NCBI GenBank assembly: GCA_963762315.1
Contig: CAVXKO010000005.1
Span: 558,001 to 622,000 of the forward strand
Reading direction: 5' to 3'
From: RPQJ01 sp963762315
GTDB taxonomy: Bacteria > Pseudomonadota > Gammaproteobacteria > Steroidobacterales > Steroidobacteraceae
DNA length: 64,000 bases
Each line of letters starts with the position of its first letter. Positions within the stretch are counted from its first letter, which is position 1. Both the position numbers and the translations under genes were made by a program. Below are positions 9,783-19,069 of this stretch, piece by piece. Below the pieces are notes generated by a model that saw nothing but the letters and a program-made list of their open reading frames with translations, had not been told where the DNA came from and made no database searches.

Positions 9783-10337
9783 TTACTTCGCGACCTTCTC
9801 GAGCTTAATCGCCAGCGACTCGGTGTACGTCACCTGGACGACGTTGCCCGGCGACAGCTTGGCCAGCCTGGCTTGGGCCGTCGGGTCCTGCACGGTGATC
9901 GATCGGGTGTTGCCCTTGGCGCCAGTTCCCCACAGGACGTGCGTTTTCGGATCGTACGAGTCGATCTTGAAATAGCTGGTCACCTGACGGCCAACTTCGC
10001 CACCGCCGGTGGTCCGCTTCGCGGTTTCCGACACGCCTTGCGGCTTCTCGCCCTTCGGCACCACCTCGAAGGCCAGTGACTCCGTGTACGTGACCGACAC
10101 CACGTCACCGGGCTTGACCTGGTCGAGGTGCTGCACGGCCGGGCCCGCCTCGACATCGAACGTCTTGCCGTCCTCGCCCTTGAGCGTGACCATGCGCGTC
10201 TTCTGGTCGACGGTCATCACCGTGGCTTTCGCCTGGACCGATTCGCTCTTCGTGATGGGCTCGTCTTTCGACATCGACACGGCGGGCAGCGCCAGCGCTG
10301 CAGCCAGGAATAGGGTGAGGAACTTCAGGTTGGACAT
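9783..10337 (-). CDS. Secreted protein with duplicated VTYTESLA motif
   Basis: 184 residues from ATG 10337, giving a signal peptide (FLTLFLAAALALPAVS) followed by a lysine-rich mature part. Two related segments are visible: VKPGDVVSVTYTESLAFEV in the middle and LSPGNVVQVTYTESLAIKL at the C-terminus. Each is preceded by a TV-D-KTR-V-L or Y-PKTHVLWG stretch, which suggests an internal duplication of a small beta domain. No established family is recognised. It is divergent from the OmpW-OmpA gene, with 227 bases between them, and is probably periplasmic. Function unknown. Confidence 0.7.
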   Translation of the reverse strand: MSNLKFLTLFLAAALALPAVSMSKDEPITKSESVQAKATVMTVDQKTRMVTLKGEDGKTFDVEAGPAVQHLDQVKPGDVVSVTYTESLAFEVVPKGEKPQGVSETAKRTTGGGEVGRQVTSYFKIDSYDPKTHVLWGTGAKGNTRSITVQDPTAQARLAKLSPGNVVQVTYTESLAIKLEKVAK

Positions 10338-10564
10338 GCTGGTTTCTCTCGTGAAGAGGGGGTAATGGGATCGCACGGTCGACGTGAGGTCATTGACCGG
10401 TCCCGCATGATATCCGGACCTCGGGGAAGTTGCCGCCGCGGGCATTGACGGCCTTGCGGCATCGGTGGTCTAGTCGGCGAAGACGCGCCTGGGCGGACGC
10501 ATGCCTTTCCGGCAATGGCCGCGTGGCGGAGCGGGGGGAAGTCGTTGAAGCAAGGGAGCGCAAG

Positions 10565-11777
10565 ATGAAGCAGGTCCGCCGTTTGAAACCGTGGCTGGCA
10601 TGCGTGAGCACGGCGGCGGTCGGGCTCCCGTTGCTGGCGAGCGCCCAGACCTACAACCAGGCCGAGCCGGCCGGCGACTACCTGGAAAACATGGAGTACT
10701 TGGTTCGGCTGGGCGGCGCCTGGAGCGAACCGGACAGCGGCAGCTTCACGTTCGCTGACGGCTCGACGCTGACGATGGACGGTGACGGTCCGGTCATCGC
10801 CGGCGACATCACCTGGATGCTCTCGCGGCACGTCGGGCTCGAGCTGTGGGCCAGCGACAAGTTCAGCAGCGGCCCGCGCCTGGACTCGGCGACCGGCGGA
10901 CGCATTGTCGACGGCGAGCTCGAATACGCGGCGCCCGCACTTTCACTGCAGTGGCATTTCCTGCCGCACAGCTGGTTCCGGCCGTACATCGGTGGCGGTG
11001 CCGCTTACACGATCTTCAACAGCAAGGGCGACATCCAGGCGGACGACGAGTTCGCCTGGCAGGCGGGTGCCGGTTTCGACATCGGCAAGCCCCATGGCGG
11101 CTGGTTCGTGAATGCCTTCGTCAAGTACTTCGACATGTCGCCAGACGTGGCGCTCAAGGGCAACGGCGTCACGCCGGTGCAGCTCGCGTCCGGCAGCAGC
11201 GGGAATGCGTCGCTGGACATCAACCCGATGGTCTACGGATTGAGTTTCGGCTACCGGTTCAACCATCGGCTGCCTGCGCCTGCGCCGACACTCCGCTCCT
11301 GTCTTGGCGGCACCGATGGCTGCAGCCGCTGTGCCCGTCGACAGCGACGGCGATGGCGTGCCGGATGATGCCGATCGTTGCCCGAACACACCGCCGGGCG
11401 ATCGCGTAGGTCCGTACGGCTGCTCTTGCGACGTCACGATCCGGACGAATTTCGCATTCGACTCGGCCGAACTGACGCCGCAGGACAAGGCCACGCTCGA
11501 CACCCTCGCGATGAGGCTGAAGGAGCTGGAGTTCATCGGTGGTGTCGCAAATGGCCACACCGACAACGTGGGTGAAGAAGCCTACAACCGCGAGTTGTCC
11601 GAGCGTCGTGCCCAGGCCGTGGTGGATTACCTGGCAACCAAGGGGGTGGCACCGGGGCGCATCAAGGCGGTGGGTTACGGCGAGTCGAAGCCGCTCGCGG
11701 ACAACTCGACCGAGGAAGGCCGTGCGCAGAACCGTCGTGTGACGATCCGCCGGACGGATTGCGGTCCGACGAACTGA
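10565..11777 (+). CDS. OmpW-like barrel fused to TSP3 linker and OmpA C-terminal domain, frame broken near 11291
   Basis: Outer-membrane protein in three parts. A signal peptide (ending LPLLASAQ) leads to an 8-strand OmpW-type barrel (LGGAWSEPDSGSF, LSLQWHFLPHSWFRPYIGGGAAYTIF, MVYGLSFGYRF). A Pro/Ala linker with a calcium-binding thrombospondin-3 repeat follows (DSDGDGVPDDADRCPNTP). The end is an OmpA/MotB peptidoglycan-binding domain (NFAFDSAEL, NGHTDNVGEEAYNRELSERRAQAV, YGESKPLADN). The last two parts are in the +1 frame; one extra base at about 11289-11291, in the PAPAP linker, explains it. It probably tethers the outer membrane to peptidoglycan, as in OprF/OmpA. Confidence 0.82.
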
Positions 11778-11896
11778 TCAAGCGCATTGATGCGAGGCGG
11801 CGTGCCGCGCCACGTCGCAACATTGTGCGAAGCGACGAGGCGTTTTCCGCGGAAACGTGAAGCGAATCTTCGCGATGTTCGGGAATTCAGCGCGGA

Positions 11897-12046
11897 CCCT
11901 CACCCGCGCTGCGCGGCCGACCTCTCCCGCAAGCGGGAGAGGTAAGCACCCTCGCCCGCCGTTACCGGCGACCTCTCCCGCAAGCGGGAGAGGTAAGACA
12001 CCCTCACCCGCCTACCGGCGACCTCTCCCGCAAGCGGGAGAGGTGA
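11897..12046. repeat. Three tandem palindromic repeats (CTCTCCCGC-AA-GCGGGAGAG)
   Basis: Three units spaced 50-51 bases apart, with hairpins at 11921-11942, 11972-11993 and 12022-12043. Each has arms CTCTCCCGC and GCGGGAGAG around AA and is preceded by CCCTCACCCGC or CCCTCGCCCGC. The array lies just past the stop of the downstream reverse-strand gene, where the hairpins could end transcription or protect the mRNA end. The same element recurs at 15351-15474 and 22615-22660. Confidence 0.9.
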
Positions 12047-12051
12047 AGAGG

Positions 12052-12693
12052 TTACTTCACCACGAGTCTCACCCAGCCGGCATCGACGCGATTTCCGTTC
12101 CAGGTGTAACCCTGCAGGCGGATCCGGTACTCGCCCGGCCCGAACGACGAGCTGTTCAGCGACAGCCTCAGCTCCTTGTTCGAGTCCGGCGCAATTCGCT
12201 GCACCACCAGGACGCGGCCCTGGTCCACCTTGTCGATGGCGAGCCAGAACGACGTGAAATCCGAGTACGCGACCGGCAGGAAGACGTCGAGCAACTCGGG
12301 CGGTTCCGGCCAGTCGATCGTCGCGTCCGGGTTCGCCGAAAAGCTGCGCGGATTCGGGTTGATGCGCAACGGCCGCTCGGAGGTAACCGCGCGCAGCGTC
12401 AACGTCTTCGCACGCTCCTCGGCCGCCGCCGCGATCCCGCGATCGCGATGCGCCGCATAGAGCGAGTATCCCGTCACCAGCAGCAGCATGGCGGCGATCG
12501 CCGCAAGGCCGCCCACGGCGGACGGCTTCTGCCACCACTCGAGCTCCTGTTCGTAGACCTCCGGATCCTCGCGATCGCCCAATGAGAAGGACGATGCCGG
12601 CGGTGGAGGAAGCTCCAGCTCCGCCTGCACGAGATGCCGCCGCCACCGCGGCGGCGGTTTGCGCTTCTTTTTCCTGCCCACCTTTGCGCTCAT
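12052..12693 (-). CDS. Single-pass membrane protein of unknown function
   Basis: 213 residues. A very basic N-terminus (VGRKKKRKPPPRWRRH) and an acidic stretch precede one membrane helix (about 60-82, AVGGLAAIAAMLLLVTGYSLY). A soluble C-terminal domain of about 130 residues follows, rich in beta-strand patterns (LRLSLNSSSFGPGEYRIRLQGYTWNG), which resembles a periplasmic beta-sandwich. No family is recognised. It is the last gene of the reverse-strand run WS/DGAT - phasin - patatin - FFLEE-type protein, 18 bases after the preceding gene, so it may serve the same lipid-related process. The palindrome array sits directly downstream. Confidence 0.65.
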   Translation of the reverse strand: MSAKVGRKKKRKPPPRWRRHLVQAELELPPPPASSFSLGDREDPEVYEQELEWWQKPSAVGGLAAIAAMLLLVTGYSLYAAHRDRGIAAAAEERAKTLTLRAVTSERPLRINPNPRSFSANPDATIDWPEPPELLDVFLPVAYSDFTSFWLAIDKVDQGRVLVVQRIAPDSNKELRLSLNSSSFGPGEYRIRLQGYTWNGNRVDAGWVRLVVK

Positions 12694-12711
12694 CCACCCA
12701 CCCGAGGCCGC

Positions 12712-13446
12712 TCAGAATTCGAAGGGATTCGCCGTCCCCGCGAACAACCGCTCCATCGACCGCCACTCGCGCTCGCGAATGGTGGCGAGGAACTCGTCCG
12801 CGCCGTGCATGGCCTCGAACGCTTCCAGCCCGCGCTCGAGGAACTCCTGCAACAGGCCGAATCCTGCCGCGTGAGCGGGTCCCCGCGCCAGTCTCACGAG
12901 CGCCCGGATGATGGGTTTTTTCACCACGCCGTCCAGATAGCTGCCGATTTCGCCCGTCAGGACGATCTGTCGCTCCCGGTCCGGCCTCCGGCCTGCGCCC
13001 CGGTAGCCCTTTGCATAGTTCTCGACGGTGATCGGCCCGGACGGCAACGACTCCACGACGCCCGCGTCCAGCTCCTGGGACAGGATCTCGAGCTCGATGG
13101 CGAGGCACAGGGCCCGGAGGGCTTGCGCAGGCAGCAACCGCTCCATGACGCGCTGGACCTTCAACAGGTCGCGATCGCGCGCCCGCGGGTCGCCGACGCC
13201 GTACAGCTCGTTGAAGAAGAACTCGATGGCCAGCCGGTACCGCGGTTGGCGATGCAAGTCGTCGTGCGACTTCATCAGTCGCTGCGCTTGCCACTTCTGA
13301 AGCTCCGCGAGGCGAGCCTGCAGTTTCGGTTCGGTGGCGAACACGTCGCGCAAGGCGGCATTGCGCTCGAGGAGGTGGCCGAGCGTGCCCGGCTCGCTGC
13401 GAGCCCGGCGGCGCTCCCCGCTTGTTTCGACGCCGAGGATCTTCAT
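12712..13446 (-). CDS. FFLEE-motif-like protein
   Basis: 244 residues, soluble and mostly helical. The segment IEFFFNELYGVGDPRARDRDL matches the motif region of a proteobacterial family named for an FFLEE sequence, here in a variant FFNEL form. No catalytic motif is evident and no function is established. Its ATG (13444-13446) is only 4 bases past the stop of the patatin gene, so the two are almost certainly translated from one mRNA. The family call rests on remembered motif similarity only. Confidence 0.6.
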   Translation of the reverse strand: MKILGVETSGERRRARSEPGTLGHLLERNAALRDVFATEPKLQARLAELQKWQAQRLMKSHDDLHRQPRYRLAIEFFFNELYGVGDPRARDRDLLKVQRVMERLLPAQALRALCLAIELEILSQELDAGVVESLPSGPITVENYAKGYRGAGRRPDRERQIVLTGEIGSYLDGVVKKPIIRALVRLARGPAHAAGFGLLQEFLERGLEAFEAMHGADEFLATIREREWRSMERLFAGTANPFEF

Positions 13447-13450
13447 CCGG

Positions 13451-14692
13451 TCAGGCGGCGCGCGCGGCCACAGTCGTTTCGAGCTGGTCGAGCGTGCGGT
13501 GCAGCGGACCCGTCAAGGGCAGCTGTCGGCGCCGGCGCTCGCGCACCGAGTCCACGAACGTGCGGTGCGTATCGCGCAGCACGTCCAGACGCAGCTCGAG
13601 CCCGTGCCGCGGCAGGATGCGACCGAGCCTGTCGGCCTGGGCAAGCAGGTCCCTGCGCGTGCGCTGGTAGGCATGCTCCGCCAGCCGCTTGCGGTCGGCG
13701 TAGCGGAACACGTTCTGGAAGAACATCTCCTCGTCGCCGCGGTCGGGCTCGAACAACAGGACGTCGGTGTCCGGATAATCCTGCTTGTAAGTGCGCATGC
13801 CGACCTTCATGCGCGACTGGATCATCGCGCGGAAGGTCTGGCTCAGCACCATCGGCAAGCCGCCGCGCGTGAGGTCGCGCGGCTTCGACGCGTTGGCTCG
13901 GCGACGGCGTGGCGCGCTCGACGCATCGAACGCCACCAGCGGGTTCACGCAGATCACGAAATCGGCGCCGGCATCGAGCAGCAGCGACGCGTTCATCGTG
14001 CGCAGCAACGCGCCGTCCGCATACGTGTGGCCGTCGATCTCGACCGGGGGATACAGCCCCGGCAACGCCGTGCTCGCCTGGATCGCCCGCGAGATCGGCA
14101 CGTGGTCGAAACCGGGCTCGCCGAAGCGCACCGAGTCGCCCGTGTTGAGTTCCGTCGCGACGATGAAGAGCTTGCGGCGCAGCTTGCGGAAGTCGTTGGT
14201 ACGCCCCTGGCCCGAGAACAGGTGCGCGAGGAACCGCTCGAACGGACGGTTGTCGCACAGGCCGGTGGGCAGCAGCCGGCCGAGCGGGTCGAGTGCCTCC
14301 GCCCAGTCCTTGCCCGGATCGCGCAGGTATTGCGTGAGCACGTCGGCCAGCAGGCCCGGGAAGGTGGCCAGGCGGCGCAGGTACTCCTCGAACGCCGGGC
14401 GCAGGAACAGGCCGGGCGACGCGGGATACTCGAGCGACGCGTTGTGGATGAACACGACGCCCATGTCCGCCGTGTCGAACCCGTTGGCGAGCCCGGCCGC
14501 GATCATCGCGCCCGAACTCACGCCGCAGTACATGTCGAGGTCGGCGAGGTCGAGGCCGCCGATCGATTCGCCGATGGCGTGCAAGGTGCCGACTTCGTAG
14601 AACGCGCCGAGCGGCCCGCCGCCCGCGAGGGCGAGGCCGAACTTTCGATCACTGCGGGGCAGTCTGCCCTTGGCCGGTTGCAAGTCGAGCAT
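13451..14692 (-). CDS. Patatin-like phospholipase
   Basis: 413 residues. The patatin fold is shown by the oxyanion loop GLALAGGGPLGAFYEVG near the N-terminus, the nucleophile motif GVSSGAM (GxSxG) and the Asp of YADGALLR, giving the Ser-Asp dyad. No signal peptide, so it acts in the cytosol or at the membrane face. It is followed closely by the FFLEE-type gene and preceded by the phasin and wax ester synthase genes. This suggests turnover of membrane or storage lipid at granule surfaces. Confidence 0.9.
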   Translation of the reverse strand: MLDLQPAKGRLPRSDRKFGLALAGGGPLGAFYEVGTLHAIGESIGGLDLADLDMYCGVSSGAMIAAGLANGFDTADMGVVFIHNASLEYPASPGLFLRPAFEEYLRRLATFPGLLADVLTQYLRDPGKDWAEALDPLGRLLPTGLCDNRPFERFLAHLFSGQGRTNDFRKLRRKLFIVATELNTGDSVRFGEPGFDHVPISRAIQASTALPGLYPPVEIDGHTYADGALLRTMNASLLLDAGADFVICVNPLVAFDASSAPRRRRANASKPRDLTRGGLPMVLSQTFRAMIQSRMKVGMRTYKQDYPDTDVLLFEPDRGDEEMFFQNVFRYADRKRLAEHAYQRTRRDLLAQADRLGRILPRHGLELRLDVLRDTHRTFVDSVRERRRRQLPLTGPLHRTLDQLETTVAARAA

Positions 14693-14713
14693 GGTCGGCC
14701 CCCGTTGCGAGGT

Positions 14714-15226
14714 TTATCGGCGCTTGCGCGCGGCCGTCCGCCTTCTCTTCGCAGCCGGACGGCGCACGGCGGTCTTCACCGGCTTGCCCGACAGGTCCTG
14801 TACCGCGTCGTACAACTCCTCGACGCGCCTGGTGAGCAGCCGGATCTCGTCCCCGTTCGGCACGCCGATCTGGCGCAGCGCCTTGTGCACGCGGTTCTGG
14901 AACAGCGCCTCGAGGTTGTCCCAGGTTTCGCCGGCCTGGTCGCGCACGCCTTCGACGCGCGTCTGCATCGTCGACTGCGCGGTCTCGAATGCGTCGCGGA
15001 TCACCTTCTCCGTCTGCGTGCGCGAGCGGTTGAGCAGCTTCAAGCCCTCGGCCACGGCGTCCTGGAACGCGGCGGGGCCTTCCTTCTGCGCGCGCGCAAT
15101 GGCGCCCATGCCGGCGAGCCACACCTGTTGCACGTTCTCGACCAGCACAGCCCGCGCCTTGGTCGCCTTGGAGCGCGGCCTGCGGACCGTGGACCGGGAC
15201 TTCGTCGATTTCCTGCGCGCAGCCAT
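14714..15226 (-). CDS. Phasin family granule-associated protein
   Basis: 170 residues with basic, Ala/Lys/Arg-rich ends (RKSTKSRSTVRRPRSK at the start, RRPAAKRRRTAARKRR at the end). The amphipathic helical core (AVLVENVQQVWLAGMGAIARAQKEGPAAFQDAVAEG) is characteristic of poly(hydroxyalkanoate) granule-associated phasins. The histone-like tails suggest it may also bind nucleic acid. Placed between a wax ester synthase and a lipase, it may coat neutral-lipid inclusions instead of, or as well as, PHA granules; that is inference. Confidence 0.85.
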   Translation of the reverse strand: MAARRKSTKSRSTVRRPRSKATKARAVLVENVQQVWLAGMGAIARAQKEGPAAFQDAVAEGLKLLNRSRTQTEKVIRDAFETAQSTMQTRVEGVRDQAGETWDNLEALFQNRVHKALRQIGVPNGDEIRLLTRRVEELYDAVQDLSGKPVKTAVRRPAAKRRRTAARKRR

Positions 15227-15304
15227 GGACGCCCCTCGCGGCAGCCGCCGCTGGTTGAGTGAGGACCCTATTTTGGCCGAATCCGCGCCCGATGTTGCAG
15301 TGTG

Positions 15305-16930
15305 TCAAACCACCGCTAGGTAGTTATCCCTAATGCCTTTTCTTCTTACTCCCTCTCCCGCTTGCGGGAGAGGGCCGGGGTGAGGGTTTCGAGCTCCCTC
15401 TCCCGCTTGCGGGAGAGGGTTCGGGTGAGGGTTTCGAACTCCCTCTCCCGCTTGCGGGAGAGGGCGGGGTGAGGGTTCCTTCCTCCCAGCCAGCTTCCCG
15501 ACCGCCACGGCCAGCAGCAGCCGCTCGAATTCCGGGGCAAAGCGGTCCACGACGGCTTGCGGGTCGTCGATCAGGGCCTCGTCGGCGATGATCCCGAAGA
15601 ACACCTGCCCGGCGTACGACAGGATGCTGATGCCGATGCCCATCGACCCGCTCTGGGGCACCCAGAAATACATCTCCGAGATGCGTTGCCCGCACATGTA
15701 GAGCGGCGCCTGCGGGCCCGGCACGTTCGAAGCGACCAGCGATCCCTTGCGGCTGAACAGTTCGATCGCCGGCGCCTGCAGGGCCCCCGGCAACAGGCCG
15801 AGCAGCCCGAGCACCATCAGCGACATCGGCGGTTGCAGCGAGCCCTTCAGCGACACCATCGTGTCGTGCATCGCGTACACGCGCTGCAGCGGGTTGCGGA
15901 TCCCGATGGGCAGGTCGACGAAGATCAGCCCGAACTTGTTGCCGAGCGCCATGGGCTCTTCGGCCGCGCGCAGGTTCACCGGCATCGAAGCCCGGACCGA
16001 GAGCGCATCCGTGTCGAAGTCATGGTCGCGCAGGTGACCGCCGAGCGCGCCGGCCACCGTGGCCATGAGCACGTCGTTGACCGTGCAATCGAGCGCGCGG
16101 CCTACTGCCTTGACCTCGTCCAACGGGACCGGCGCGGCCCAGGCGATGCGCTTGTGGCCGCTCAGGCGGCCGCGCAGGGGCGTCGCAGGATCGTCGGGCA
16201 GCGCGAGCACCCGCGCGAACTCGCCGACGAGGCTGCCGGCCTGCTTCGCCATCGCCGCAGCCTGTTCCGGGTGGAACAGCTTGTGGATGCCGCCCTCGAG
16301 CAGCTTTGCGCCCTCGGCCATGACGCTTTCGAGGATGTCGTTGGCTGGCCGGGACAATTGGTCGACCCAGTTGAGCAGCGGCAGGAGTTCCGCGCCGAGC
16401 CGAGGGGCGGGCGACGACTTCTTGCCGCGCCGGCCACCGGCGCTCGCGCCCGCCATGGCCGGGCCCGAGTCCTGTTCCGTCATCGAGAGCAGCACCTTCA
16501 CCATCGCGATGCCGTCGGCGTAGCAGTGGTGGATGCGCATGACCCAGGCGCTGCCGCCGAGGTAATCCTCGACGAGGTGCACCTGCCACATCGGCCGGTC
16601 CGGGTTGAGCGGTCGGCCCGCGAGATCGGCCGCCAGCGCCTGCAGCTCTGGCTTGCCGGCCGGTGCGGGCAGCTTCACGCGCAAGAGGTGATTGTCGAGT
16701 TCGAAGGCGTCGTCCTCGATCCACGAGGCGCCGAGGGGATCCTGCGCGGGACGGAGCCGGAAGCGCGGGAAGCACAGGAACCGCGTCTCGACCATGCGCC
16801 GGAATTCGGCAAGTCGCAGCGGCGTCTGCGTCGCGGTGACGCTCACGATCATCATCGCGTTGCCCGGGCTGTCCATGCGCAGCCAGGCCGTGTCCACGCT
16901 GGACATCCGCTCGTGGTTGGGGGGCGTCAT
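15305..16930 (-). CDS. Wax ester synthase/diacylglycerol acyltransferase with repeat-derived tail
   Basis: 541 residues. WS/DGAT enzymes esterify fatty alcohols or diacylglycerol with acyl-CoA. The catalytic HHxxxDG motif is present (MRIHHCYADGIAMVKVLL), as are the C-terminal SNVPGPQAPLYMCG and GIGISILSYAGQVFFG blocks. The family part ends near residue 484 (VAVGKLAGRK). The last 57 residues are translated from the palindromic repeat at 15351-15474 as three 15-residue units of the form NPHPNPLPQAGEGAR, then RKGIRDNYLAVV. The repeat seems to have displaced the natural stop without breaking the frame. A fatty acyl-CoA reductase is divergent upstream. Confidence 0.92.
   Translation of the reverse strand: MTPPNHERMSSVDTAWLRMDSPGNAMMIVSVTATQTPLRLAEFRRMVETRFLCFPRFRLRPAQDPLGASWIEDDAFELDNHLLRVKLPAPAGKPELQALAADLAGRPLNPDRPMWQVHLVEDYLGGSAWVMRIHHCYADGIAMVKVLLSMTEQDSGPAMAGASAGGRRGKKSSPAPRLGAELLPLLNWVDQLSRPANDILESVMAEGAKLLEGGIHKLFHPEQAAAMAKQAGSLVGEFARVLALPDDPATPLRGRLSGHKRIAWAAPVPLDEVKAVGRALDCTVNDVLMATVAGALGGHLRDHDFDTDALSVRASMPVNLRAAEEPMALGNKFGLIFVDLPIGIRNPLQRVYAMHDTMVSLKGSLQPPMSLMVLGLLGLLPGALQAPAIELFSRKGSLVASNVPGPQAPLYMCGQRISEMYFWVPQSGSMGIGISILSYAGQVFFGIIADEALIDDPQAVVDRFAPEFERLLLAVAVGKLAGRKEPSPRPLPQAGEGVRNPHPNPLPQAGEGARNPHPGPLPQAGEGVRRKGIRDNYLAVV
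15351..15474. repeat. Three palindromic repeats, 45-base period, inside a coding region
   Basis: Hairpins at 15351-15374, 15396-15419 and 15441-15464, each with arms CCCTCTCCCGC and GCGGGAGAGGG around TT, separated by GGTGAGGGTTTCGA-type spacers. The period is exactly 45 bases (15 codons), so the array stays open in the reverse frame of the WS/DGAT gene. Orientation is opposite to the 11.9 kb array. Confidence 0.9.
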
Positions 16931-17050
16931 CGCGGTCTCCCGCCGGTTTCTTCGGTCCCGGCAATCTTAGGCCAGCGCCGGGCCGTTGCCACGTTGACCT
17001 GCCTGCGGTACGACCCCTAAGGTAGCCTGCAAAAACCAGGGGAGTTCACG

Positions 17051-19049
17051 ATGACGTATTTCGTCACCGGCGCGACCGGATTCATCGGCCGTTTCCTCGT
17101 GCAGTCGCTTTTGCAGCGCGGCAAGGGCACGGTCTACGTGCTGGTGCGGCCCAAGTCCATCGGCAAGCTCGACGAACTGCGCGAGTTCTGGGGCAAGGAA
17201 AGCCTCAAGCGCGTCGTCGCGATCAAGGGCGACCTCGGCCAGCCGAAGCTGGGCGTCGGCAAGGCCGACCTCGCGAAGCTCAAGGGCAAGGTCAAGCATT
17301 TCTATCACCTCGGCGCGGTGTACGACATCGAGGCCAGCGCCGAGGCGATGGAGAAGGCCAACATCGCGGGCACCAAGGGCGCGCTCGAGTTCGCCGAGGC
17401 CGTCAAGGCCGGTTGCTTCCACCTCGTCAGCTCCATCGCCGCGGCGGGCCTGTATCGCGGCACGTTCACGGAGGACATGTTCGAGGAAGCCGAGGAACTC
17501 GACCATCCGTATCACCGCACCAAGCACGACTCCGAGGCGATGGTGCGCGCCAACGGACGCATTGCCTGGCGCGTGTACCGCCCGGGCGCCGTCGTCGGTC
17601 ATTCGCAGACGGGCTTCATCGACAAGATCGACGGCCCGTACTACTTCTTCAAGGCGCTGCAGAAGCTGCGCGAGTCCTGGCCGCGCTGGGTCCCGCTGGT
17701 GGGCATGGAAGGCGGATACATCAACGTCGTGCCGGTGGATTTCGTCGTCGCCGCGCTGGTGCATCTATCGCACCAGCCCAAGCTCGACGGCCGCTGCTTC
17801 CACCTGACCGATCCGAAGTCCGCGCCGCGTCGGCGAGATGCTGAACGTCTTCGCGCGCGCTGCGCACGCGCCGGAGATGGCGTTCCGCCTCGATCCGAAG
17901 ATCTTCCAGATGGTGCCGGAGCCCGTCACGAAGTCGGTCGATCGCAGCAAGCCGATCCAGAACGTGATGAACCAGGTGCTGCGCGACCTGCAGATTCCCC
18001 GCTCCGTGCTGCAGTTCGTGAATTACCCGACGCGCTTCGATTCCACCGAAACGCAGAAGATCCTCGACAAGGCCAAGATCCGCGTGCCCGCGCTCGAGGA
18101 CTACGCGTGGCGCCTCTGGGACTACTGGGAGCGTCACCTCGACCCGGACCTCTCGATCGACCGCAGCCTCAGGGGCGCGGTGAAGGGCAAGGTCGTCGTC
18201 ATCACCGGCGGCTCGTCGGGCATCGGCGAAGCCGCGGCGATCCGCGTCGCGGAGGCCGGCGGCAAGGTCGTCGTGGTGGCGCGCGACGAGGAGAAGCTCG
18301 CGGAAGTCCGCAAGAGGATCACCGACGCCGGCGGCTACGTGAAGACGTACTCGTGCGACATCACGGACCTCGCGGCGAACGACAAGCTCGCAAAGGACAT
18401 CCTCAAGGAGTTCGGCCACGTCGACGTGCTGGTGAACAATGCGGGCCGCTCGATCCGCCGCTCGCTCGCGCTGTCCTACGATCGCTTCCACGATTTCGAG
18501 CGCACGATGCAGCTGAACTACTTCGCCTGCGTACGCCTCACGATGAACCTGCTGCCGTCGATGACGGCGCGCAAGGACGGCCACGTCATCAACGTCTCCT
18601 CGATCGGCGTGCTGACCAACGCGCCGCGCTTCTCGGCCTACGTCGCGTCCAAGGCGGCGCTCGAGTCGTTTGCGCGCTGCGCCGCGTCCGAGTTCCACGA
18701 CGAGAACGTGCACTTCACGATCATCAACATGCCGCTGGTGCGCACGCCGATGATCGCGCCCACCAAGCTGTACGAGGAGATGCCGACGGTCATCTCCCCG
18801 GATGAGGCCGCGGACATGATCGCCGACGCGATCATCCGCAAGCCGCAACGCATCGCGACGCGGCTCGGCGTCGTCGCCGAGATCATGCACCTCATCATGC
18901 CGAAGATGTCCGAGGTGGTGATGAACTCCGCCTACCGGATGTTCCCGGACTCGGCCGCGGCGCAGGGCAAGAAGGAAGGCGAAGCGCAAAGGCCGCCGAC
19001 GAAGGAAGCGATGCTGTTCGCGTCGCTGATGCGCGGCATTCACTGGTAA
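17051..19049 (+). CDS. Two-domain fatty acyl-CoA reductase, frame broken near 17822
   Basis: Bacterial alcohol-forming acyl-CoA reductase layout of about 665 residues. The N-terminal extended-SDR reductase domain has VTGATGFIGRFLVQSLL and the YxxxK motif in HPYHRTKHDSE. The C-terminal classical SDR domain has VITGGSSGIGEAAAIRVAEAG, NNAG and YVASKAA. It starts at ATG 17051 after CAGGGGAG. The halves are in different frames: one extra G at about 17822 breaks LTDPKS-RRVGEMLNVFARAAHAP, a family-typical join. It likely makes fatty alcohols for the divergent WS/DGAT, completing wax ester synthesis. As written, the first half runs out of frame and the second could restart at ATG 17838. Confidence 0.88.
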
Positions 19050-19069
19050 GGAATGAGCCGGGGAAACGA

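Noticed and set aside
13334..15262. 640-codon forward open frame opposite patatin and phasin genes
   Set aside because: Composition is Arg/Ala/Gly/Glu-rich with no motif; the reverse strand holds real families.
15351..15474. CRISPR array
   Set aside because: Only three units, each unit itself a palindrome, spacers nearly identical, no cas genes; fits a palindromic repeat family.
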